A stretch of DNA of 64,000 nucleotides from a virus. The position numbers were made by a program, and so were the translations under genes. The stretch spans positions 62,001 through 126,000 of IMG/VR virus record IMGVR_UViG_3300025117_000031. One strand, given 5' to 3'. The notes beneath the pieces were generated by a model. The model was not told where the DNA came from. It saw nothing but the letters and a program-made list of their open reading frames with translations, and did no database searches. The first letter of the stretch is position 1. Every line of letters begins with the position of its first letter. Of this stretch, positions 17,508-26,137 are shown one piece after another.

Positions 17508-17951
17508 GTGACCAGAGGAAGAAGAACTAGGATCTGGAGATTCGGTAAAAGAATCGAAATTAAAAAGAAGGTAACTTTTCTAGAGAGAGCAAGGCTTAAC
17601 GGAGTTCTTACTAGAGAAAACGAATCTTTTTTGAGAACTACTGCGCTAGAGGATCTTATTTTATTGAAACTAGAAACAGCGGCAGAAATCTCAGATTATA
17701 GGCCTGCTGGCTTTGGTTTTTATAGAATGGTTAGATATGCGATTATAGACGCCTTGTATCGTTATGCTAGAGTTGCGGTTGATACTGCAAAAGAGGCATC
17801 AGATTTATTAGGAGTTAGAAAGAACTCTCTCTTGAGGCTTTTTGAAGCATCGGGAGTAAAAAAGGAAACTATTTCAAAAAATGAAAAATACTTACGTAAT
17901 CGACACCAACGTATTTTTGACGAACACAAACTCTATCGTGACGTATTCTGA
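17508..17951 (+). CDS. Hypothetical basic helical protein
   Basis: 147 residues from a GTG start. The N-terminus is Arg/Lys-rich (TRGRRTRIWRFGKRIEIKKK). The rest is predicted helical, with YRMVRYAIIDALYRYARVAVDTA and a possible helix-turn-helix-like segment ASDLLGVRKNSLLRLFEASG. A DNA-binding or transcription-related role is possible but not shown. Its 3' end overlaps the PhoH start by about 70 bases, long for this genome, so either the true stop region is shared or the PhoH start could be slightly downstream; the PhoH PIN motif argues for the annotated start. Confidence 0.55.
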   Translation: MTRGRRTRIWRFGKRIEIKKKVTFLERARLNGVLTRENESFLRTTALEDLILLKLETAAEISDYRPAGFGFYRMVRYAIIDALYRYARVAVDTAKEASDLLGVRKNSLLRLFEASGVKKETISKNEKYLRNRHQRIFDEHKLYRDVF

Positions 17952-19209
17952 AAAGAATGATGTTGTAATCCCGTTTAAAGTTTTAGAGGAAATAGACAAA
18001 CATAAAAAAAGGTTAGATACTGTTGGTCTTAACGCTAGAAAATTTATTAAAGCAATTGATGAGATTAGAAACAAAGGAAGTCTTGTAACTGGGGTTTCCA
18101 TTGGGGAAAATAAAGGGAAGATATTTGTTAAATTTGCCAATAGAGCCACAGTAATTCCTGGAGCTATAACAGAAGACCCCGACAATCAGATTATTTCCGT
18201 AGCTCTTCAAGAACAGCAGTTTGGTAAGAAAGTTATTTTGGTTACTCGCGACATTAATATGCGGGTAAAATGTGATGCTTTAAACCTAGCGTGCGAAGAC
18301 TATCAGCCGGGTAAAGAGGTATCTAGTCTTTCAGAATTATTTTCTGGGGTTCGAGAGGTTTTGGCTAAGGATTCTTTTATTGATGACTTCTATTGTGATA
18401 AAGCCGTGGTGCTGCCGGCAGAGCTTTCAACGGAGTTGTGTCCTAATACTTTCCTTGTTGTAAAATCAGAAACAGATGAAAAGAAAAGTTTTGTTTGTAG
18501 ATATATGGGGAAAGAAAAAGTTCTTAAAAAGGTCCAAACCAAATGGAAGGGAGATGAATTAAGCGGAATTCGCCCTAAGAACAAAGAACAAATATTTGCT
18601 ACTGATCTTCTTTTGGATCCTTCAGTAGAGCTTGTTTCTATGGTTGGTCAAAGCGGAAGTGGAAAAACTCTTTTAGCTCTCGCTGCTGGGTTAAGGCTTT
18701 TAGAAGAAGAGAAATATAAAAAGCTGATTGTTACTAGACCTGTGGTGCCTATGGGGGGTAAAGAAAAAGACATAGGGTTTTTGCCTGGATTGGCTGAAGA
18801 AAAAATGTCTCCTTGGATGCAACCGATTGTAGATAATTTAAACTTTCTTCTTGGAGATCGAGAAACATTAAATGATTATTTGGAAAAGGGAATAATTGAA
18901 ATTCAAATAATGACATATATCAGAGGTCGTAGCGTCCCTAATAGTTATTGGATTATTGATGAAGCTCAGAATTTAAATTTTCACGAAACAAAAACTCTTC
19001 TTACTAGACCAGGAGACAATACCAAGATTGTTATTACAGGGGACCTTCGGCAAATAGATGACATTCATCTTAATAGTTTGACAAGTGGTTTAACTCATGC
19101 CATAGAAAGATTTAAGTCTTATGATCTTTCAGGGCATGTTACTTTGGTCAAGGGGGAAAGGAGTCGGTTGGCCAGTATAGCCGCTGAAATATTCGAAGAA
19201 GAGAATTAA
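17881..19209 (+). CDS. phoH: PhoH-family ATPase with N-terminal PIN domain
   Basis: 442 residues, the length of the two-domain YlaK/PhoH2 type. The PIN ribonuclease domain has acidic residues Asp8 (YVIDTNVFL), Asp101 in EDPDNQI and Asp124 in VTRDINMR. The ATPase domain has Walker A GQSGSGKT at 256-263 and Walker B WIIDEAQN at 357-364, then TGDLRQID. PhoH2 proteins act as RNA helicase/ribonucleases; phoH is common in large marine phages and sometimes linked to phosphate stress. Both active sites appear intact, unlike the short phage PhoH forms that have only the ATPase. It directly precedes the zincin gene. Confidence 0.92.
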   Translation: MKNTYVIDTNVFLTNTNSIVTYSEKNDVVIPFKVLEEIDKHKKRLDTVGLNARKFIKAIDEIRNKGSLVTGVSIGENKGKIFVKFANRATVIPGAITEDPDNQIISVALQEQQFGKKVILVTRDINMRVKCDALNLACEDYQPGKEVSSLSELFSGVREVLAKDSFIDDFYCDKAVVLPAELSTELCPNTFLVVKSETDEKKSFVCRYMGKEKVLKKVQTKWKGDELSGIRPKNKEQIFATDLLLDPSVELVSMVGQSGSGKTLLALAAGLRLLEEEKYKKLIVTRPVVPMGGKEKDIGFLPGLAEEKMSPWMQPIVDNLNFLLGDRETLNDYLEKGIIEIQIMTYIRGRSVPNSYWIIDEAQNLNFHETKTLLTRPGDNTKIVITGDLRQIDDIHLNSLTSGLTHAIERFKSYDLSGHVTLVKGERSRLASIAAEIFEEEN

Positions 19210-19210
19210 G

Positions 19211-19876
19211 TTGTTTAACTATCACACACAGGTTTCGGCGGAAGACAGAAGAATTTTGTTTCTTGGAGACATTCCGGTACATCTTTTTAACGATGCTGTC
19301 TCGAAGCAAAAAGTCATAGAAGATTTTATTTCCAAAGTTAACAAAAGCATCAAAGGCAAAATTCTTTCTTTTATTCGGAGTATTCGGATAGGGTATTTTG
19401 CTGCCCTTAGAGATAAGGGATTTGACGCTGTATATTACAATGGCGTTGTGTTTATGAATGCTGAGATGAAAGATGGTGAGTCTTTTTATCGCGCTTTTGT
19501 ACACGAGCTTGGACATGCAGTTGAAGAATCCTTTCAAGAAATGGTGTATGAAGATTCTAATTTGATTCACGAGTTCATGGTAAAGAAGGCTAAGCTGCTG
19601 GAAATATTAGAAAATCACTACAACTTGGCCTTTTCAAAGGAAGATTTTTCTCAGATGCACACGACGTCGAGGATGGATGAGGTGTTTGAAGAAATTGGTT
19701 ACTCGAAATTAACTACTTTTTCTGTTGGTATTTTCGTATCTCCCTATGCGGCTTATTCGATACGAGAGTATTTTTCTAGAGGGTTTGAAGACTTTTTTGC
19801 TTCTGATGAAAAAAGAAGTCAACTTCGTGATATTTCTCCTGTATTGTACGAGAAGATAGAATCCTTATTTGTTTAG
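19211..19876 (+). CDS. Zincin-like metallopeptidase
   Basis: 221 residues from a TTG start one base after the PhoH stop. A clear zinc motif HELGH lies at residues 98-102 (FVHELGHAVEESF), with a possible third ligand in the later EYFSRGFEDFFA segment (186-197), the arrangement of gluzincin-like peptidases such as the anthrax-toxin lethal-factor-like fold. There is no signal peptide or membrane segment, so it is likely cytoplasmic or virion-packaged. The substrate is unknown. It could process a phage or host protein. Confidence 0.74.
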   Translation: MFNYHTQVSAEDRRILFLGDIPVHLFNDAVSKQKVIEDFISKVNKSIKGKILSFIRSIRIGYFAALRDKGFDAVYYNGVVFMNAEMKDGESFYRAFVHELGHAVEESFQEMVYEDSNLIHEFMVKKAKLLEILENHYNLAFSKEDFSQMHTTSRMDEVFEEIGYSKLTTFSVGIFVSPYAAYSIREYFSRGFEDFFASDEKRSQLRDISPVLYEKIESLFV

Positions 19877-19884
19877 GAAAAAAC

Positions 19885-20667
19885 TTGACAGAAGTACAAA
19901 AAGAAAAAACTATATCATTTTCTTCATTTTCTCTTTATCATGAATGTCCATACAAATGGAAGCTTTCATATATTGACGGCAAGAAGTTTGCTGGGAACAT
20001 TTTCTCTAGCTTCGGCAAAGCGGTTCACAGCTCTGTCGAGAAAAAGATAAAAGTTAGAGAGTGTGACGAGGTTAAGACCTTTCTTGAGGAATTCAAGAAG
20101 TCTCTGAAAGAACTTCCAAAAGAAGAAAAAAACAAGATTCCCGTTGAGCTGATAAAGGAATTTAGGCTTCAGGGGGAGAAGATTGTACCTTTAGTTTTGG
20201 TAGCTTTGGATAAGAAATATCCTGGATTTGAACTGGTGGACATAGAGAAAGAATTAAAAGAAGAGATAGAACTTGGATTTAAATTTGTTGGGTATGTAGA
20301 TATTATCATAAAATATCAAGATAAATATTATATTCTTGATTTTAAGACTTGCTCTTGGGGTTGGGATGCCGAAAAGAAGACGGATAAAATTGTAACTTAT
20401 CAGTTGGCTTTTTATAAGAATTTCTTTGCAAGACAGAAAAATATTCCTCTTGCAGACATAGAGACGGGATTCGTTCTCCTTAAAAGAATAGCAAAGAAGA
20501 ACGAAGTTGAATTTGTTAGAGTTTCTTGTGGAGAAAAAAAGATCAAAAATGCTACAAAGATGTTATACAATACTTGTTTGAATATCAACTCTTCCAATTT
20601 TCCTAAAAATAGGTCGAGTTGCACGAGATGTCAGTTTCACAATACTGACGACTGTAAAAAGTGGTGA
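19885..20667 (+). CDS. PD-(D/E)XK nuclease, Cas4/RecB-like with Fe-S cysteines
   Basis: 260 residues; a TTG start at 19885 follows TAGGA. The N-terminal SFSSFSLYHECPYKWKL is typical of Cas4/AddB-type nucleases. The catalytic core shows Asp139 (VGYVDIII), Asp152 and Lys154 (ILDFKT), then the conserved Gln/Tyr helix TYQLAFYKNFF. Four cysteines, Cys21 and three in the C-terminal SSCTRCQFHNTDDCKKW segment, are arranged as in Fe-S nucleases of this family. These enzymes degrade or process single-stranded DNA ends. It is probably a recombination or DNA-processing nuclease of the phage. Confidence 0.88.
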   Translation: MTEVQKEKTISFSSFSLYHECPYKWKLSYIDGKKFAGNIFSSFGKAVHSSVEKKIKVRECDEVKTFLEEFKKSLKELPKEEKNKIPVELIKEFRLQGEKIVPLVLVALDKKYPGFELVDIEKELKEEIELGFKFVGYVDIIIKYQDKYYILDFKTCSWGWDAEKKTDKIVTYQLAFYKNFFARQKNIPLADIETGFVLLKRIAKKNEVEFVRVSCGEKKIKNATKMLYNTCLNINSSNFPKNRSSCTRCQFHNTDDCKKW

Positions 20668-20678
20668 AAGGGAATTTA

Positions 20679-23285
20679 ATGGTAAAGAAGAAGATTTTAA
20701 CTATTTCGGATTCTCCTCTTGGGACTTCTGGTGTGGGCATTCAGGCGAAGCTTTTTATTGAGGCGCTTCTTAAAACAGGAAAATACTCTGTTTATAGCTT
20801 TGCTGGAGCAATTGAACACAAACAATATAATCCAATTCGATTTAAAGAGTGGGGTGAGGACTGGACAATTTTCCCGGTGAAGAATTTTGGAACTTCCGAG
20901 ATGATTCGCTCCGCTATTTATACTGAAAAGATTGACATGGTTTGGTTTATGGGGGATCCGAGATTCTTTTATCCGCTGTTTGCGAATGCTTTAGAGATGC
21001 GGTCTCTTGTCCCTATGGTTTTTTATACGATTTGGGACAATTATCCAATTCCGAAATTTAATGTTTATCATTATGGTTCTGTGGACGCGATTGTTTCTCA
21101 GTCTCTTGTGACAAAAGATATTATTGAGCAAGTGGCTCCTGAAAATGTTTTAAAATATCACATTCCACTTACTGTAGATACCAAAGTTTTCAACAAAAGC
21201 CAAGACCCAAATATTTTTGAAATTAAAAAGCAAATGGGGGGTTCTAACAATAGGTTTGTATTCTTTTGGAATAATCGGAATGCGAGGAGAAAGCACCCTG
21301 CGACTTTGATGATGTGGTTTAAGAAGTTTGCTCAGCAAGTAGAAGCAAAGTATGGCAAGGAAAAAGCTCCTATTCTTGTTATGCACACAAATCCCATTGA
21401 TCCGGCAGGGCACGACCTTCATGTTGTTTTTAGAGATTTTGAATTGGATGGGTACGTTAAAATTAGTAATCATGCAGAGCGTCCTCTTACAAGGGAACAA
21501 ATAGCTCTTTTGTACAATGCTGTAGATTGTACAGTAAGTATCTCTGATGCGGAAGGGTTTGGCCTTTGTTTAGGTTCTGATTCTTTGGTTAAGACTGAAA
21601 GTGGGTATTGCGAAATAAAAGACGTTAAAGTTGGCGAGCGGGTGTTTTGCAGAAACGGCGAGACACAGAAGGTAACGAAACTTTTTAATAGGGAAGCTCC
21701 CACTAAAACTTATTTAATAGGTGGCATTGAAACAAGGATTACCGATGAACATCCTGTTTTTTCTCTTAAGAGAAATAGAAGAAGTTTTGATTCAGAAGGA
21801 CTTCACAAAGAGGAACCAAACTGGAATAAAGCAGGGGAGTTAGCAGTGGGTGATTTTATTGCATTTCCGAAGCCAAAGATGCAATATAGTCAAAGGGAAT
21901 ATTTTGATTTATGTGAATATGTTGATAAAGAAAAACTCGAATGGGATGAAGAATTTGTGTGGGAGAAAATGGGATATTCTCCTCACAAAGACGGAGATAG
22001 CTTAGAAGATATTCGAGCGCGGCTTGGATGTTCTAAGCATGAAGCGGAACAGGTTAGAAGGATTATTCTTGGTAATGCTTCTGATAAATATAAAAAGGGT
22101 TCTTTTAAGATAAAAGAACTTTTAGAAAAATACAGAGCGTTGTGCGGCACAACAAACATTGTGGATGGAAGGAAAAAAATAAAAAGATATATTAAAAATA
22201 GTCTTGAGTTGTCAGAGATAATTGGGTGGTATGTAGCTGAAGGAAGCTCTTTGGGTTCTAGAGGGGTGGAGTATTCTTTAAACGTCAAAGAGCTTCCTGT
22301 TGCAAAAAGACTTCAAGAACTTTTTAGAACAGTTTTTGGGGCAGAGGGGGTTGTGAAGTCGAGAGAAGATAAAAATGTTTCTTCTTATATTTGCGCTTCT
22401 GGGATTCTGGCATCTTTTTTTGAAAAAGAATGTGGGAAACACGCTGGGAATAAGTTTCTTAATAAAGACTTTATTTTTAGCACCTCTTCTGCAAGGATTC
22501 TTTTGTACTCTTTATTTTCAGGGGACGGCTCTTTTGGTAAAAATATAATAACGTATTCAACAGTTAGTCGTAAATTAGCTTACGAAACTAGGGATCTTCT
22601 TTTATCTATGAATATTTTTTCGTCTTTAGTGAGGCGTAAAAAGATAAAAACTACGAATGGGGAATATACCTATACTCTTGTAATTTCCGGAAGACAAGAC
22701 TCTAGAATTAGAAGATTTTTTGAGATTGAAAGTTCCATTCCTTCTTTTTCCAGAAAGAGGGGAACTTCGATTATAGAAAAGGAAGATATGTTTTTGGTTC
22801 CTATTCGTTCTGTTAAACAGAACGAAACAGAAAACGTTTATGATATCGAAGTGGAAAAGGAGCACAACTTTATTTCAGGAGGCATATTGGTTCATAATTG
22901 TGTTGGAGAAAGTTTAGCCTCAGCCACTCCTGTTATTGTAACGAAGACGGGGGGGATGCAAGAGCAGGTTACTGATGGGCAAAATGTTTTTGGAGTTTCA
23001 TTAGAACCAAAGAGCAGAGTCTTGGTCGGTTCTTTAGATGTTCCTTACATTTACGAAGATCGTGTTTTGGAAGAAGATTTTATTGATGCTTGTTGGAAGA
23101 TGTATGAAATGCCAAAAGAGGAAAGAGATAAATTGGGTTTTATGGGAAGACAGCACATTGAGTCCAATTATGGGATTGATGTTTTTACTTCCAAATGGCA
23201 AGAAACAGTTGACGATATTGTGCAAAAGTGCGGGTCTTGGGGAGAGAGAAAAAACTTTAAGAGATGGAGTATGGAAAAGCTGTGA
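20679..23285 (+). CDS. Family 4 glycosyltransferase precursor containing an intein
   Basis: 868 residues from the ATG at 20679, chosen because AAAGGGA lies five bases upstream; two GTGs just before are less likely. The extein (424 residues) is a GT-B enzyme beginning KKKILTISDSPLGTSGVG, with the donor-domain segment DAEGFGL and then, after the intein, CVGESLASATPVI. The EX7E motif is formed only after splicing: the first Glu is residue 292 and the second follows the intein. GT4 enzymes are retaining transferases using nucleotide sugars. The next two genes may also relate to this pathway, the second being another GT4. The intein (residues 297-740) is described separately. Confidence 0.9.
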   Translation: MVKKKILTISDSPLGTSGVGIQAKLFIEALLKTGKYSVYSFAGAIEHKQYNPIRFKEWGEDWTIFPVKNFGTSEMIRSAIYTEKIDMVWFMGDPRFFYPLFANALEMRSLVPMVFYTIWDNYPIPKFNVYHYGSVDAIVSQSLVTKDIIEQVAPENVLKYHIPLTVDTKVFNKSQDPNIFEIKKQMGGSNNRFVFFWNNRNARRKHPATLMMWFKKFAQQVEAKYGKEKAPILVMHTNPIDPAGHDLHVVFRDFELDGYVKISNHAERPLTREQIALLYNAVDCTVSISDAEGFGLCLGSDSLVKTESGYCEIKDVKVGERVFCRNGETQKVTKLFNREAPTKTYLIGGIETRITDEHPVFSLKRNRRSFDSEGLHKEEPNWNKAGELAVGDFIAFPKPKMQYSQREYFDLCEYVDKEKLEWDEEFVWEKMGYSPHKDGDSLEDIRARLGCSKHEAEQVRRIILGNASDKYKKGSFKIKELLEKYRALCGTTNIVDGRKKIKRYIKNSLELSEIIGWYVAEGSSLGSRGVEYSLNVKELPVAKRLQELFRTVFGAEGVVKSREDKNVSSYICASGILASFFEKECGKHAGNKFLNKDFIFSTSSARILLYSLFSGDGSFGKNIITYSTVSRKLAYETRDLLLSMNIFSSLVRRKKIKTTNGEYTYTLVISGRQDSRIRRFFEIESSIPSFSRKRGTSIIEKEDMFLVPIRSVKQNETENVYDIEVEKEHNFISGGILVHNCVGESLASATPVIVTKTGGMQEQVTDGQNVFGVSLEPKSRVLVGSLDVPYIYEDRVLEEDFIDACWKMYEMPKEERDKLGFMGRQHIESNYGIDVFTSKWQETVDDIVQKCGSWGERKNFKRWSMEKL
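21567..22898 (+). mobile_element. Intein with LAGLIDADG endonuclease inside a glycosyltransferase
   Basis: 444 residues beginning Cys297 (CLGSDSLVKTESG) and ending His739-Asn740, with Cys741 as the +1 residue: a canonical class 1 splice chemistry. Block B is TDEHPVF, and block F is NVYDIEVEKEHNFIS. Two dodecapeptide-like motifs, IIGWYVAEG and LLYSLFSGDG, carry the acidic residues expected for an active homing endonuclease. It splits the EX7E catalytic motif of the transferase. It is not closely similar to the gmd intein by eye apart from family motifs. Confidence 0.93.
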
Positions 23286-23473
23286 AAGAGTTTCTTGTTA
23301 TAACGGCTCCTGAAAATTTCCCTTCTGAGAAATTTCAAAAATTGCAAGAAACAGCTAGTGAGATAGAAAAATATCTTGGCTATGAAGTTCTAATATTCCC
23401 ATATGGGTTTGATATACAAAAATTCTCTGTAAGAGGCGAAAGGAAGACGAAAAGAAAATGGCTGACAAGATGA
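23282..23473 (+). CDS. Small hypothetical protein after the glycosyltransferase
   Basis: 63 residues from a GTG at 23282 that overlaps the transferase stop as GTGA; an in-frame ATG at 23264 is the alternative. The sequence has KEFLVITAPENFPSEKF, a helical middle and IEKYLGYEVLIFPYGFD, followed by a basic C-terminus. It is not a recognised family. It overlaps the next glycosyltransferase gene by 16 bases. The coupling to transferase genes suggests, but does not prove, an accessory role. Confidence 0.5.
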   Translation: MKEFLVITAPENFPSEKFQKLQETASEIEKYLGYEVLIFPYGFDIQKFSVRGERKTKRKWLTR

Positions 23474-24666
23474 AAGTTCTTTTACACGGACCAGTTTTAA
23501 CCGTTTCTGGGTATGGAGAACATGCGAGAAGTATTTTGAACGCTCTTATGACAAGAGAAGATATTTTTGAAATTTATGTTCATCCAACTCCTTGGGGAGC
23601 TTGTCGGTGGGAGTCTTCTTTTGGTGCAGAAAGAGAGAAGATAGATTCATTTATTGTGAAGACGATTTCTTATGAAATGAAGCGTGTCCAAGAGCATGCG
23701 CCCCCTGAATACGATGTTTCGTTGCAGGTGGTGCTACCAACAGAATGGCAACCTTATGCTAAGGTAAACATTGGGGTTACGTCTGGGATAGAGGCGCAGA
23801 AGGTGGTTCCAGACTGGGACGAGGCGACGAAGAGGGTCGATGCAATAATTGTAGAGTCGCAGCACGCAAAGAATGGCTTTACAACAGATACGCCGTTTCG
23901 TGTAATCTCTTTTCCTGTGGATGTTCCGGAGAAGAAAGAAATTGATTTAGACCTTCAGACTGACTTTAATTTTCTTTTGGTAGCTATGGATGCACCGAGG
24001 AAAAACGTTGGGGATGCAATTGAGGGTTTTTATAAGGAGTTTCACAACGACGCAGACGTTGGGTTAGTATGCAAAATTAGTACACCTACGGAAGGTTCTC
24101 TGGACGTGGAGAGAATTCGTACAAAGATGCTGAATGTAAAGAGGAAATATCCAGAGGCAAAGTGTTCTTTATATTTCCTTCATGGGGATTTGAAGAGAGA
24201 AGAAATGTTTTATTTGTATTCTCATCCCAAGATTAAGGCCATGGTAACGATGACGCACGGAGAGGGATTTGGAATTCCTTTGTTTGATGCGGCCTGTGTT
24301 GGGCTTCCTATCATTGCACCTAACTGGAGTGCTCATACTGAATACCTGAAGATTAAAAAAGACGAGAAGGAAGAACTTAAGTTCTCTAAAATAGATTATT
24401 TTATTGATAAAGTTAAGCCCGAGCATGCTGATAAGTGGTATGACCCGAACATCCAAACGTGGGCATATCCAATTTTAATTTCTTATTGTAAAAAAATGCG
24501 TAGTGTAAAGGATTTTTATGGTAAATTTAAAGATATGGCATCTGAACTTAAAGATTATCTACATGTTGATCGGGCTAAAAATAAGATTAATTCTGAGATC
24601 GTTGAAACGATTCTTCTTACAGTGAAGGGAAAAGAAAATGAAGTTAAGCAAACAAGCGATGTCTAA
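23458..24666 (+). CDS. Family 4-like glycosyltransferase
   Basis: 402 residues. The N-terminal loop YGEHARSILNAL matches the acceptor-side loop of GT-B enzymes. VIVESQHAKNGF and VCKISTPTEG lie in the middle. The donor domain has MTHGEGFGIPLFDAACVGLPIIAP, with the EX7E pattern (Glu in HGEGFG and Asp/Glu region in PLFDA). It resembles the extein of the preceding gene in plan but carries no intein at the equivalent GFG position, so it could serve as an intein-free comparison. It is preceded by AAAGGAAG. Confidence 0.86.
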   Translation: MADKMKVLLHGPVLTVSGYGEHARSILNALMTREDIFEIYVHPTPWGACRWESSFGAEREKIDSFIVKTISYEMKRVQEHAPPEYDVSLQVVLPTEWQPYAKVNIGVTSGIEAQKVVPDWDEATKRVDAIIVESQHAKNGFTTDTPFRVISFPVDVPEKKEIDLDLQTDFNFLLVAMDAPRKNVGDAIEGFYKEFHNDADVGLVCKISTPTEGSLDVERIRTKMLNVKRKYPEAKCSLYFLHGDLKREEMFYLYSHPKIKAMVTMTHGEGFGIPLFDAACVGLPIIAPNWSAHTEYLKIKKDEKEELKFSKIDYFIDKVKPEHADKWYDPNIQTWAYPILISYCKKMRSVKDFYGKFKDMASELKDYLHVDRAKNKINSEIVETILLTVKGKENEVKQTSDV

Positions 24667-24802
24667 GATCCTAGAAGATTTACAAGAGGCTTTTTCGGCA
24701 GAAACCCCGGTGGTGGATAAATGGGGCGAACTTTTGTTTGAGATTTATGAGGGAGAGCTTTTTGTTATTAATCGTGAAAAAGAAGAGAAAAAAGATCAAT
24801 AA
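24638..24802 (+). CDS. Small hypothetical protein (54 residues)
   Basis: A 54-codon frame starting ATG at 24638 with AAGGGA upstream; its TAA overlaps the next ATG (TAATG), a junction seen elsewhere here. The sequence begins MKLSKQAMSKILEDL, contains LLFEIYEGELFVI, and ends with Lys/Glu residues. It is not recognised and could be a short regulatory or assembly factor. Overlap with the end of the previous gene and the exact TAATG junction support that it is real. Confidence 0.6.
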   Translation: MKLSKQAMSKILEDLQEAFSAETPVVDKWGELLFEIYEGELFVINREKEEKKDQ

Positions 24803-25053
24803 TGCCTGTTTTTGACTTTAAATGTGAATCTTGTTCTTTTGTTGTGGAAAAGATTGTTCCGAGGGAAGAGAAACAAATTGTTTGTGAAAAATGCAATGGC
24901 GTTATGAAAAGACAAGTTGCTTTTTTTCAGATATCGAGCGAGGCAGAAAAAGAACGTCAAGATTTACAACAAAAGTATAAAGAGCACATTAATGATGTCA
25001 GAAAAACGAACGAAAAGCACAAAAGGGAATTGAAAAATGGTCGTACAGGTTGA
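24802..25053 (+). CDS. FmdB-like zinc-ribbon protein
   Basis: 83 residues. The N-terminus MPVFDFKCESCSFV and then CEKCNGVMKRQ form the paired CxxC zinc ribbon of the FmdB regulatory-protein family. The C-terminal 45 residues are a charged helix. FmdB-like ribbons are common in large phages, where their roles are unknown; a nucleic-acid or protein-binding role is inferred. It starts in a TAATG overlap and its 3' end overlaps the next start by 17 bases. Confidence 0.8.
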   Translation: MPVFDFKCESCSFVVEKIVPREEKQIVCEKCNGVMKRQVAFFQISSEAEKERQDLQQKYKEHINDVRKTNEKHKRELKNGRTG

Positions 25054-25471
25054 TTTTTTTTATGTGTTGCTGGCGCTTGGTGCTGCGGCTGTTATTTGGG
25101 GAGCGGCCTTTGTTTATAGATATTTCGTCCGTTATGCTCAATATCTTATAAACAAAGAGAGATTTATTATAGAAAATTTACAGCTTTTTAGAGCGAATCT
25201 AGAAGAATATCACTACACTTTGGAACGTCTTTTTGAGCAAAATCTGTTTTCTGATAGTCCTGTTGTGGTTAACATTGTGAATCATACAAAATTTATTCTT
25301 AACGATGTGGTAGATTTTACCGACAGTATTAAAGAATATGAAATCGGGGACATAAGAAATCCAATGACAAAAGAAGAGATGAAAGAGTTTTTATCTCGCG
25401 GAGAACAAGAATTTGAACAAGAGGAATCGGAAGGTTCAGAAGACGGAGAATTACTTCACGAAGAGGAATGA
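25037..25471 (+). CDS. Membrane-anchored hypothetical protein
   Basis: 144 residues with one N-terminal membrane segment (about residues 8-28, FYVLLALGAAAVIWGAAFVY), followed by a charged, probably coiled cytoplasmic domain and a very acidic tail (EFEQEESEGSEDGELLHEEE). No family recognised. AAGGGA precedes the ATG. The 3' end overlaps the sigma-like gene by 59 bases if that gene begins at its TTG. Confidence 0.6.
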   Translation: MVVQVDFFYVLLALGAAAVIWGAAFVYRYFVRYAQYLINKERFIIENLQLFRANLEEYHYTLERLFEQNLFSDSPVVVNIVNHTKFILNDVVDFTDSIKEYEIGDIRNPMTKEEMKEFLSRGEQEFEQEESEGSEDGELLHEEE

Positions 25472-26093
25472 AGAAGCTATAGTTGCTTATGTTTTAGAGC
25501 AAGATAGAAGAAAAAAAGAAAAGATTTTTCGTGAGTTAATTTTGCCGGTTTTTCATGAATTGATAGAAAAGATTGTTTTTACATATAGATTTGTAAATCT
25601 TCCCGATATAGATGGTTTAAAATCTGAATGTGAATCCTATCTGGTTACTGTTCTGGAAAAGTATAAGCAAGAGAAAGGGAAAGCTTTCTCTTATTTTACT
25701 GTTGTTTCTAGAAATTGGTTCTACTGTCAGGCCAAAAAACTCTCAACTCCACAAATGGTTTCTTGCGACGATGTTCCAAACGACATTGATGAGACATATA
25801 TCGTTGAGACAGAATACGTTGAAGATAGGCAGAAGAACGAATTCTTTTTAGAGTTATTTTCTAAGATTGACGAATGGGAAAAACACGAAGACTTTACCTC
25901 AGAAACTGATCAAATAGTTATTTCTGCTGTCCGTGATTTGTTTATCAATTCAGAAAAACTCGAGATGTTTTCAAGAAAGGGAATATATCTCTATCTACGT
26001 GAAATTACTGGACTTCCCACAAAAAAGATTGTTTTTGTTTTGAACAAGATGAGAAAGCGTTATTTTCGGTTTAAAAAAGAATGGCAAAGATGA
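25413..26093 (+). CDS. Probable T4 gp55-like late sigma factor
   Basis: 226 residues. No in-frame ATG lies near the start; the TTG at 25413 is the best upstream candidate, so the true N-terminus is uncertain. The central KGKAFSYFTVVSRNWFYCQAKK resembles sigma region 2 of gp55-type phage factors, which direct RNA polymerase to late promoters. The C-terminal part is basic and helical (KKIVFVLNKMRKRYFRF). It sits immediately before the tail gene block, as expected for a late regulator. The assignment rests on local similarity and context, so it should be seen as probable. Confidence 0.6.
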   Translation: MNKRNRKVQKTENYFTKRNEEAIVAYVLEQDRRKKEKIFRELILPVFHELIEKIVFTYRFVNLPDIDGLKSECESYLVTVLEKYKQEKGKAFSYFTVVSRNWFYCQAKKLSTPQMVSCDDVPNDIDETYIVETEYVEDRQKNEFFLELFSKIDEWEKHEDFTSETDQIVISAVRDLFINSEKLEMFSRKGIYLYLREITGLPTKKIVFVLNKMRKRYFRFKKEWQR

Positions 26094-26109
26094 AAATCTT
26101 AACAATAAT

Positions 26110-26116
26110 CTAATTA
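26110..26116 (+). promoter_or_regulatory. CTAATTA promoter-like motif before the tail gene block
   Basis: CTAATTA within a 44-base gap between the sigma-like gene and the first gene of the tail block, followed by TAGGGAATACGGGAAG, which includes the ribosome-binding site for the ATG at 26138. It is one of several copies placed in rare intergenic gaps and is a candidate late-promoter core. Confidence 0.45.
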
Positions 26117-26137
26117 TAGGGAATACGGGAAGAAAAA

